A program made the translations under genes and the position numbers. From positions 62,001 through 126,000 of the forward strand of contig JALONR010000015.1 of NCBI GenBank assembly GCA_025454815.1: DNA of 64,000 nt, in the 5' to 3' direction. This document shows, piece by piece, positions 8,918 through 15,631 of this stretch; positions within the stretch are counted from its first letter, which is position 1, and each line of letters begins with the position of its first letter. The notes beneath the pieces are model-generated. The model was not told the DNA's origin, did not search any database, and saw only the letters and a program-made list of their open reading frames with translations. Source of the stretch: Bacteroidales bacterium. Its GTDB lineage: Bacteria; Bacteroidota; Bacteroidia; Bacteroidales; VadinHA17.

Positions 8918-9530
8918 GAATTTTTATCATTATCCGGTCTGGGTCAGGCTGTGGCATCTCGCCAACGCCATCCTCTGCCTTTTTCTGATAGTGACCGGGT
9001 TCAGCATGCTCTACTCTGATCCTGACAATGCGCTGGTGGTGAAGTTTCAGAGAGCCGTCTCCATTCACAATGTTTGCGGGGTACTGCTGACCATAAGCTA
9101 TACGGCATTCCTTATCGGCAACATCTTTACCGAGAACGGCCGTCATTACCTTGTCAGAATAAAGGGTATGGCTGACAGGCTCTGGAAGCAGGCCCGTTAC
9201 TACGGATTCGGATATTTCAGGGGCGAGGAAGCACCCTTCCCCGTTACGGGCGACCGCAAGTTCAATCCGCTGCAGCAGGTATCCTACGTAGGAATAATGT
9301 ATTTCGTTGTGCCGATGCTGTTTGTAACCGGTTGGGCCCTGATGTTCCCGGAGTTTATCCTTAAGAAGTTTCTGGGATTCAGTGGTATTTTCCTTACTGA
9401 CCAGTTCCATGTCATACTAGGATTCCTGGTTGTAGTGTTCCTGTTTATTCACATCTATGTCAGTACCATGGGCAAGACACCCCTGAGCAATTTCAGGAGT
9501 ATTGTCACCGGCTGGCAGGAGAGTCACTAA
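8910..9530 (+). CDS. Diheme cytochrome b membrane subunit (b561/thiosulfate-reductase type)
   Basis: A 206-residue integral membrane protein with four predicted helices. It has four histidines placed as expected for two b hemes: in VRLWHLAN (helix 1), SIHNVCG (helix 2), QFHVILG (helix 3) and LFIHIYVS (helix 4). This is the plan of hydrogenase/thiosulfate-reductase cytochrome b subunits. No hydrogenase or molybdoenzyme gene is present, so the partner is most likely the heptaheme protein it overlaps by eight bases. The start ATG follows GAGGAAG. Confidence 0.85.
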   Translation: MSKNFYHYPVWVRLWHLANAILCLFLIVTGFSMLYSDPDNALVVKFQRAVSIHNVCGVLLTISYTAFLIGNIFTENGRHYLVRIKGMADRLWKQARYYGFGYFRGEEAPFPVTGDRKFNPLQQVSYVGIMYFVVPMLFVTGWALMFPEFILKKFLGFSGIFLTDQFHVILGFLVVVFLFIHIYVSTMGKTPLSNFRSIVTGWQESH

Positions 9531-9531
9531 T

Positions 9532-9972
9532 ATGAGTCTAATTAAATTCAAGGTTATGAAAAGATCATTCAAAGCGATTTCAGTATTAATGGCAACAGCT
9601 GTGTTTGCGTTCGTGTCAGTCACGGCAAGCGCACAGCAGAAGAAGGGTGAGCCGTGGGTAATACCGGCCGAATACAAGAAGATGGCCAACCCGGTAGCCA
9701 AGGATGACGCATCAGTAAACGCAGGCAAGGTTTCCTATGCCAAGAACTGTGCTTCATGTCACGGTAAGACCGGTCTTGGCGATGGTCCCAAGGGCAGGAT
9801 GTGCAAGACTTTCCCGGGTGACTTCTCGGGCGCTGCATTCCAGGCATACACTGATGGCGAGCTGTTTTATCAGACCAAGTTTGGAAGAGGGGAGATGCCG
9901 GCTTATGACAAAAAGCTTCCTGACAACGAAATGTGGAGCCTCGTTAACTACATGAGAACTCTTAAGAAATAA
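9532..9972 (+). CDS. Soluble class I cytochrome c
   Basis: A 146-residue exported protein with a signal peptide ending TASA|QQ and one heme motif CASCHGK. GRGEMPAYDKKL supplies a likely Met ligand, and the PDNEMWSLVNYMRTL ending is typical of class I cytochromes c. It probably shuttles electrons in the periplasm. ATGs at 9532 and 9556 are both usable; the second has AAGG six bases upstream and gives a more ordinary signal peptide. It is the last gene of the operon, two bases after the cytochrome b gene, and is followed by a strong terminator. Confidence 0.88.
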   Translation: MSLIKFKVMKRSFKAISVLMATAVFAFVSVTASAQQKKGEPWVIPAEYKKMANPVAKDDASVNAGKVSYAKNCASCHGKTGLGDGPKGRMCKTFPGDFSGAAFQAYTDGELFYQTKFGRGEMPAYDKKLPDNEMWSLVNYMRTLKK

Positions 9973-9987
9973 TCTGAGAGCCAATAA

Positions 9988-10027
9988 TAAAAAAAGCTGC
10001 CCGCGGAAACGCGGGCAGCTTTTTTTG
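9988..10027. terminator. Bidirectional intrinsic terminator
   Basis: A perfect 11-bp stem (9995-10005 with 10010-10020) with a GAAA tetraloop is flanked by an A-run on the left and a T-run on the right. It can serve both the cytochrome operon from the left and the hexaheme gene from the right. Confidence 0.95.
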
Positions 10028-10047
10028 TGCCTGTTTGCTGATTATCC

Positions 10048-11124
10048 CTATTTGCCGGGATCAGCATAACCGAGGGCCACCATTGCTGCTATTGAATTGT
10101 CAAGCAGTGTCCGGATGTAGCCGGGGTTATGGAGACCGTTGCTGCGGTCTTCCTTGATTGTATTGTAGTTAAGGTATGCCAGCACGGCATTTGCCTTGAA
10201 GGTACCGGTTTTTGCCAGGCCGGTGGAGGGGTTGTAGATATCAGCTGCTATCAGCTGTGTTTCAAGCCTGGTCATTTTATCCTCAATATCATCTGTGAGG
10301 GTGGCGATGAGGGTGCTGAGGGTCGTTGCATTGCTATGGCATGTAGTGCATCCTGTCTTCAGCATGGTCTCTGTCCCGTGATTGTCATACCATACGCCCA
10401 TATTGTGTCCGCCTGCCAGGTAACCGTAGGGTGTTGACATGTGGCATGTCACGCATCCGTTGGTTGTTGAGTGTGGGTTGGTTGCCGGATGAGTCTCGCC
10501 CGGAAGCTCAAACGGGGTTTTCCCGAGAATGAGGTTGGCGTTAGGTCCGTGATGCGGCCCCATACGGGTATTGGTGATGTTGAAATCGGCGCCGTTGACT
10601 GCAGGGGCAGGTGAGACATTGCGCGACTGGTGGCAGAAGGCACACTGGTTGCTTGTACCCTTGTCCCATGTTACATCAGCACCGGCATACTTGACCTCGA
10701 GGACCTGAGCTCCCGGTTTTGTAAGCGCCCAGTCAGTTGCCGAGAAGGTCTGATGGATCTTGTGACAAGTGGCGCAGTTGATCTGCATCGGGTTTTCAGG
10801 AATCGAGATGTTTGCCGTTGAACCTTCGGCTATATACTCAAGGAATCCCTGGCTGGTATGACACTGAACGCATCCTGCCCTGTTGGCATAGGCTGCATTG
10901 CCTCCCTTTGCATGTGTTGATTCACTCCACTGAGCAGAGAATACACCCAACGGACTGGTGGCATTGTGACAGTCGGCACATCCCAGCGTTGTACCCGGAT
11001 CTCCCTTGTCCCCCTTGTCTCCCTTTGCTCCATCTGCACCCTGGGGCCCCATGGGGCCCTCACATGATGCCATGATGAATCCGGCTGCAATAATTAATGT
11101 GGTGAATTTCAGACTTCTTTTCAT
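10048..11124 (-). CDS. Hexaheme c-type cytochrome lipoprotein with collagen-like stalk
   Basis: A 358-residue protein. A lipoprotein signal peptide ends at Cys21 (lipobox MASC). Seven Gly-X-Y triplets follow immediately (residues 23-43, rich in Pro and Lys-Gly-Asp), then six CxxCH motifs: CADCH (49-53), CVQCH, CATCH, CAFCH, CVTCH and CTTCH. The C-terminal ~95 residues are helical and heme-free. Known Gly-X-Y collagen-like segments form trimers, so this could be a lipid-anchored trimer holding 18 hemes; that is inference. It is transcribed towards the cytochrome operon and away from the FNR-like regulator. Acting as the outer end of the electron path is plausible, since lipoproteins of this phylum can be displayed on the cell surface. 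Confidence 0.88.
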   Translation of the reverse strand: MKRSLKFTTLIIAAGFIMASCEGPMGPQGADGAKGDKGDKGDPGTTLGCADCHNATSPLGVFSAQWSESTHAKGGNAAYANRAGCVQCHTSQGFLEYIAEGSTANISIPENPMQINCATCHKIHQTFSATDWALTKPGAQVLEVKYAGADVTWDKGTSNQCAFCHQSRNVSPAPAVNGADFNITNTRMGPHHGPNANLILGKTPFELPGETHPATNPHSTTNGCVTCHMSTPYGYLAGGHNMGVWYDNHGTETMLKTGCTTCHSNATTLSTLIATLTDDIEDKMTRLETQLIAADIYNPSTGLAKTGTFKANAVLAYLNYNTIKEDRSNGLHNPGYIRTLLDNSIAAMVALGYADPGK

Positions 11125-11190
11125 ATAGGTCAGATTTATTTTCCTGTTTAGAAAGGTAACAAGAGCATCGGTTGGTCCTCTCCGGGAATC

Positions 11191-11256
11191 ATTGATATTT
11201 CAATCACAATGGATTGATAAGTACACGCTTTGATATTGATATAGATCAAAAATCAA
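11191..11256. promoter_or_regulatory. FNR operator region between the hexaheme gene and the regulator
   Basis: 11236-11249 reads TTGAT-ATAG-ATCAA, a perfect match to the FNR consensus. It is nested inside a wider inverted pair, TTGAT at 11230-11234 and ATCAA at 11252-11256. A further inverted repeat, ATTGA-N4-TCAAT, lies at 11191-11204 but has the wrong spacing for FNR. The perfect box is about 72 bp upstream of the start site predicted for the regulator gene and 112 bp upstream of the hexaheme ATG, so it could act on both. Confidence 0.75.
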
Positions 11257-11300
11257 TATGATATATGTCATGATTCCGGAAGCCGGTTGCACTATTAGGG

Positions 11301-11308
11301 TAGATTTG
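11301..11308 (+). promoter_or_regulatory. -7 box of the FNR-like regulator promoter
   Basis: TAGATTTG matches TAnnTTTG exactly. No good -33 element stands at the right distance, as expected for an activated promoter. A start near 11314 would exclude the upstream in-frame ATG at 11258 and leave the ATG at 11327. Confidence 0.5.
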
Positions 11309-11326
11309 TGCCGTAACTTAATCCTG

Positions 11327-12022
11327 ATGTACACCGAAAACAAAATAACAAGTTGTGAAAACTGTGCGAGGTGCTGGACCAATTTCAGCCAGCTTTCGCA
11401 GGAAGAACTGGACCTGATCAACCGGAACCGGTATGAAGCGAGCTTCAAGCCCTCGGAGATAATCATAAAACAGGGTTCCCCTTCATCAAACGCCATTTTC
11501 CTGGTATCAGGGCTGGCAAAGGTATATATGGAAGGGTATTCAGGCAAGAACCTTATCCTGAATCTTGCAGAACCTTCAACCCTGCTGGCCGGCCCGGGAG
11601 TTCACGTTAATTCACGGTACTGCTATTCGGTTGCCGCCCTTACACAGGTACAGGCCTGTTTCATTAATTTTGACGTAATAAGGAAGGTGATTGCCTCAAA
11701 TCCCGGTTTCGCAGCCGGCTTTATTGAGGACCTGAGTGACAAAGCACTGAGGCTGCACCAGAAGATGCTTAACCTTACCCAGAAAAAGATGCACGGAAGG
11801 CTTGCCGAGGCACTCCTCTATTTCGCAGACAACATCTTCCGTTCAGATGAATTTGAAATGGTACTCTCACGGCAGGAGCTCGGCGAAATGACAAATATGG
11901 CAAAGGAAAGCGTGGTCAGGATCATCGGTGAGTTTGAAAATGAGCATATTATACATGCAACACCCCGCTCGGTCAAGATACTTGACAGGGATAAACTGAA
12001 CGTGATATCCGAAAAGGGGTAG
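11327..12022 (+). CDS. Crp/Fnr-family regulator, FNR-like with four cluster cysteines
   Basis: A 231-residue transcription factor: an N-terminal Cys-rich segment, a cyclic-nucleotide-binding-type beta barrel (about 35-120), a dimer helix and a C-terminal winged helix. Cys10, Cys13 and Cys16 form CxxCxxC. Cys111 sits in ALTQVQACFINF, which lines up with the Cys122 region of E. coli FNR (ALETSMVCEIPF). The recognition helix has KESVVR, keeping the Glu and Arg of FNR's VETISR. This fits an oxygen-labile [4Fe-4S] sensor that binds TTGAT-N4-ATCAA, a perfect copy of which lies upstream. ccsBA follows by 21 bp. Confidence 0.88.
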   Translation: MYTENKITSCENCARCWTNFSQLSQEELDLINRNRYEASFKPSEIIIKQGSPSSNAIFLVSGLAKVYMEGYSGKNLILNLAEPSTLLAGPGVHVNSRYCYSVAALTQVQACFINFDVIRKVIASNPGFAAGFIEDLSDKALRLHQKMLNLTQKKMHGRLAEALLYFADNIFRSDEFEMVLSRQELGEMTNMAKESVVRIIGEFENEHIIHATPRSVKILDRDKLNVISEKG

Positions 12023-12043
12023 TTTTGTATCTAAATTGATTTC

Positions 12044-15000
12044 ATGAAAGCATTAAGGTTTCTTTTTACACCCGCAATGATGGGTATTCTCTTCATTGTG
12101 CTGGCCGCAGCAATGGCTACCGCCACTTTTATCGAGAACGACTTCGGGCAGGCTGCATCAAGGGCGGCTGTCTATAATACCCGCTGGTTTGAATTGCTGT
12201 TTCTGCTCCTGGTTGTAAACCTAGCGGGACAGATATACATTTTCAGACTCTGGCGCAGGGAGAAGCTGACGATACTGATATTCCATGCCGCCTTTATTGT
12301 TATGGTGGTTGGCGCCGCCATTACAAGATATACCGGTTATGACGGCATGATGCATATCAGGGAGGGAGAGTCCTCTTCCTACACCTGGTCATCAGGCAAC
12401 ACTCTCTCGTTTGAGCTGGCTGATGCTGATGGCATGATTATCGGGAGCCATGAGGCTCCTCTTAACGTTACCGGGGGTCGTCACGGAAAATACAGGAAAA
12501 GCCTTGAAGCACAGGGAGAGAAAGTCTCTCTGATTTTTGAAAGATACATGCCGGGCGCCGTAAAAAAAGTGGAAGAATCTCCCGGGGGAATCCCGATGGT
12601 TTCATTCATTGCCACCCCTGACATGGTCAAAAGTGAAACTGTGGTTCTCGCCATGGGCGAAACCGGGATGATTGGTGATATGACAGCGGGATTCAGCCGT
12701 GAATCCGATATCACCTTTATCACTGACGGATCATCATTCTTTATTAAATCGTCAACAGGTCTGCGCTCCACAGTCATGCAGGAGATGAGAACAGAGATTT
12801 ACCCTCCTGATTCCCTTGTGCAGTTATCCAGGGGTGTTGTATATACCGTTGGCAGCTACAGGCTTATGCCACAGGTGCTCACCATGAGTGGCACGGTAGT
12901 GGCTGCTGAAGGGGCTGGTGGGAGCGGGCCGGGAGGTGCACTCGAGTTCACTCTCAGGGGAGACGGGTACAGTGAGAAAATCTACCTGTGGGATAATCCC
13001 GGGGAGGAGAGGTCAGCATGGAAGGGAACAGCCGGTAACCTCAGGGCGGATATTAGCTTCGGTCCGGCCGGTATAGAGCTACCATTCAGCCTGAAGCTGA
13101 ATGACTTTATCGTGGAGAGATACCCCGGATCAAACAGCCCCTCCGGTTTTAAAAGCAGGGTGACCCTTTCCGATCCGGAGCACGGGACGGAGATGCCGTA
13201 TGACATTTATATGAATCATATCCTCAAATACCGTGGCTACAGGTTCTACCAGTCTTCCTACGATAACGACGAACTGGGTACGGTCCTTTCGGTCAACCAT
13301 GACCCTGCAGGCATGTACACTACCTATACGGGATACGGCCTCCTGTTCCTGTTTATCATCCTTTCACTACTCAACAGGAAGTCATTCTTCCGCACGGTGG
13401 CTCCGGGCCACTGGAGCTCAAACTACAGGAAGCCTGCTGCAGTCATAACACTGCTTCTGCTGGCATCTTTCGTCCCGCTAAGGAGCCAGCACCTGATAAT
13501 TGAAAAGAAAGCGGCTGACGATTTCGGTTCCGTGCTTGCACAGGACCAGAAGGGACGTACCAAGCCCCTTTACACTATTAGCAGTGACATACTGAGGAAA
13601 GTGGCCAGGGAGAACAGCCTTGACGGACTCTCACCCATGCAGGTCTTCCTCGGATGTTCTCTCGACTTCTTTCACTGGCAGAATGTGCCCATGATCAAAG
13701 TGTCAAACGAGGAATTGCGCCGTGAGCTGAACCTGAAAGGCGAAATGGCTGCCTTCTCTGATATAGTAACATTCGGAGAATCAGGAGGCTATAAGCTTTC
13801 TTCGCTGGTTGACATGGCCTATGCCAAAACCGAGAGCGAGCGGACAAAGTTTGACAAGGAAGTTATCAAAGTCGACGAAAGGGTGAATATATGCTACATG
13901 ATGTCAAGGGGAGACTTCATGAGGATATTCCCCATGAGAGACGGAACTGACCACTGGGGAATGGCGGAAGAGGCTGTCAGACACGGCATAGGAAGTGATG
14001 ATTCCCTGTTTGTGGTAAGCGTTGTTCCGCTGTGGGCTCAGACTGTAACCTCCCTGACGCGTACTGCTGCCGGCCCGGAGGAATACATCTCCGCACTGAA
14101 GCAATACCAGCGTGCGCATGCCGGTTATGAGCTCCCTTCCGCAGGCAAGGTCAAAGCAGAACTATTCTATTACAAGGCGAAGATTTTCGAAAGGCTTTTC
14201 CCATGGTATGCAACCGTGGGTCTGATCATGATAATGACCATCATTACGATGATTATCAGGGGCAGGCCACTTAAGGGTATATTGCTGGGTATACTTGCCG
14301 GACTGGTTGCGCTGGGATTCCTGTTTCACACCCTCGGGCTTGGAATCAGGTGGTACATTTCAGGTCATTCACCCATGAGCAACGGGTATGAGTCAATGCT
14401 CTTCATTTCATGGGTTACCCTGCTTGCAGGTTTGTTCTTTGCCCGCAAATCACTTTTAACCCTTGCGGCAACATCAGTCCTTGGTGGATTGACTCTTATG
14501 GTGGCACACCTCAGTTTTATGGATCCCGAGATCACCAATCTTGTGCCTGTCCTGCGGTCTTACTGGCTTACGCTGCATGTGTCAGTAATTACCGGCAGCT
14601 ACGGTTTTCTTGGACTGGGTGCCATCCTGGGGCTGATTGTGATGGTGATGATGCTGTTCATCCACCAGGGCAACAGGGAAAGGATCAGTGCAGTAATAGA
14701 TGAGCTGACAGTGATAAACTACCGGTCGCTGACCCTGGGGCTCTATTTTCTTACCATTGGCACCTTCCTTGGTGCAATCTGGGCGAATGAGTCATGGGGG
14801 CGTTACTGGGGCTGGGATCCGAAGGAGACATGGTCACTTATAACCATCATCATTTATACCCTTGTCACCCATTCCCGCATGATGCCGGGAATGAAGGATA
14901 CATTTATTTTCAATCTGCTGGCGCTCTTTGCCTTCTCATCGGTGCTGATGACATATTTTGGTGTCAACTATTACCTGTCGGGGTTGCATTCCTATGCAGG

Positions 15001-15106
15001 AGGTGATCCTGTTCCGGTACCGGTGTTTGTTTATGTGGCGGCAGGTATTCTGATCAGCCTTGCCTTTGCTGCAGGGTTTGCATACCGGAGGGTATCAAGG
15101 GAATAA
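12044..15106 (+). CDS. ccsBA: Fused cytochrome c assembly protein (CcsB/ResB-CcsA)
   Basis: System II heme exporter and lyase that attaches heme to CxxCH motifs outside the inner membrane. At 1020 residues it fuses a ResB/CcsB-like N-terminal half (early transmembrane helices and a large periplasmic region) with a CcsA-like C-terminal half of about eight helices. The heme-presenting tryptophan-rich motif WGRYWGWDPKETWSL lies near residues 918-932, and flanking histidines occur in GLGIRWYISGHSP and LTLHVSV. It is co-transcribed with the FNR-like regulator, so heme c assembly would rise together with the cytochromes it serves. Confidence 0.93.
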   Translation: MKALRFLFTPAMMGILFIVLAAAMATATFIENDFGQAASRAAVYNTRWFELLFLLLVVNLAGQIYIFRLWRREKLTILIFHAAFIVMVVGAAITRYTGYDGMMHIREGESSSYTWSSGNTLSFELADADGMIIGSHEAPLNVTGGRHGKYRKSLEAQGEKVSLIFERYMPGAVKKVEESPGGIPMVSFIATPDMVKSETVVLAMGETGMIGDMTAGFSRESDITFITDGSSFFIKSSTGLRSTVMQEMRTEIYPPDSLVQLSRGVVYTVGSYRLMPQVLTMSGTVVAAEGAGGSGPGGALEFTLRGDGYSEKIYLWDNPGEERSAWKGTAGNLRADISFGPAGIELPFSLKLNDFIVERYPGSNSPSGFKSRVTLSDPEHGTEMPYDIYMNHILKYRGYRFYQSSYDNDELGTVLSVNHDPAGMYTTYTGYGLLFLFIILSLLNRKSFFRTVAPGHWSSNYRKPAAVITLLLLASFVPLRSQHLIIEKKAADDFGSVLAQDQKGRTKPLYTISSDILRKVARENSLDGLSPMQVFLGCSLDFFHWQNVPMIKVSNEELRRELNLKGEMAAFSDIVTFGESGGYKLSSLVDMAYAKTESERTKFDKEVIKVDERVNICYMMSRGDFMRIFPMRDGTDHWGMAEEAVRHGIGSDDSLFVVSVVPLWAQTVTSLTRTAAGPEEYISALKQYQRAHAGYELPSAGKVKAELFYYKAKIFERLFPWYATVGLIMIMTIITMIIRGRPLKGILLGILAGLVALGFLFHTLGLGIRWYISGHSPMSNGYESMLFISWVTLLAGLFFARKSLLTLAATSVLGGLTLMVAHLSFMDPEITNLVPVLRSYWLTLHVSVITGSYGFLGLGAILGLIVMVMMLFIHQGNRERISAVIDELTVINYRSLTLGLYFLTIGTFLGAIWANESWGRYWGWDPKETWSLITIIIYTLVTHSRMMPGMKDTFIFNLLALFAFSSVLMTYFGVNYYLSGLHSYAGGDPVPVPVFVYVAAGILISLAFAAGFAYRRVSRE

Positions 15107-15257
15107 AAATCTGAGTATTACCCCCATCGCCGGATTACCGCCCTCACTCATGTTCGGGCGGTGATCACGCATTGGGATCACTGTTCATCAAAAGCTGTGA
15201 TGCCTTGGGGATTACCGTTTTCACTTCGTTCAAACGGTCATCAAAGGAAAGATCCTT
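15107..15257. other. Hairpin-rich spacer after ccsBA
   Basis: Three separate inverted repeats: a 7-bp stem at 15137-15143/15156-15162 (ACCGCCC/GGGCGGT), GTGATC/GATCAC at 15161-15166/15176-15181, and an ACCGTTT/AAACGGT stem around 15213-15238. None is followed by a T-run, so none is a standard intrinsic terminator. No gene is seen. Confidence 0.55.
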
Positions 15258-15388
15258 CTGTCAGATACAGCTGTCCCCGGGCAAGCCCGGGGTTCAGCTT
15301 TATTTTTCAATGATTTTTCGAAGCAAGCTTCTCAAATCCTTTCAAAAACAAAGCTGACCCTGATTTCAGGGCCAGCTGTATCTGACAG
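15258..15388. repeat. 131-bp cloverleaf inverted-repeat element
   Basis: A perfect 16-bp closing stem (15258-15273 with 15373-15388) encloses three arms. Arm 1 is a perfect 8-bp GC stem with an AA loop (15275-15292). Arm 2 is a 14-bp stem with one mismatch (15294-15307 with 15344-15357) whose interior contains another hairpin, GAAGC-AA-GCTTC (15320-15331), extended by GATTT/AAATC. Arm 3 is CCCTGA-TT-TCAGGG (15358-15371). Almost every base is paired. The right end touches the discriminator base of tRNA-His. It encodes no protein. It could be a REP/MITE-like mobile repeat or a structured RNA downstream of the tRNA. Confidence 0.85.
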
Positions 15389-15463
15389 GGTGGAAGACCG
15401 GATTCGAACCGGCGACCTCCAGAGCCACAATCTGGCGCTCTAACCAACTGAGCTACAACCACC
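15389..15463 (-). tRNA. tRNA-His (GTG anticodon)
   Basis: The minus strand folds into a tRNA: D-arm GCTC...GAGC, anticodon stem CCAGA/TCTGG with loop TTGTGGC (anticodon GTG), and a T-arm with loop TTCGAAT. The extra 5' G (G-1) opposite C73 is the mark of tRNA-His. CCA is not encoded. The acceptor stem GTGGTTG/CTTCCAC has two adjacent U-U mismatches (pairs 5-68 and 6-67). Downstream sequence begins immediately with the cloverleaf element. Confidence 0.93.
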
Positions 15464-15531
15464 GTTTTACGGAGTGCAAAGAAATTGCAAAGAAATATCA
15501 AAATTCCCATTCCGCAAACAGTTATTTTTAT

Positions 15532-15563
15532 TTTGTTATCATTTCATGTAAATTGTAACTTCG
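15532..15563 (+). promoter_or_regulatory. Candidate promoter of the flippase gene
   Basis: TTTG at 15532-15535, a 20-bp spacer, then TAACTTCG at 15556-15563 (one mismatch to TAnnTTTG). The gene starts about 69 bp downstream of the -7 box. Confidence 0.4.
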
Positions 15564-15631
15564 CCGTGCAATCAGTGTGTGGTACAATTATTGCTGCATC
15601 AGTGCGTTTCAAATAAGACAACGGGGATAGT

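Noticed and set aside
11191-11204. Palindrome ATTGA-N4-TCAAT as a further FNR box
   Set aside because: The half-site spacing is two bases shorter than TTGAT-N4-ATCAA, so it is not counted as an FNR box; it is only noted within the control region.
15307-15510. A 67-codon minus-strand open frame
   Set aside because: It is a translation of tRNA-His and the cloverleaf element, a common false gene.
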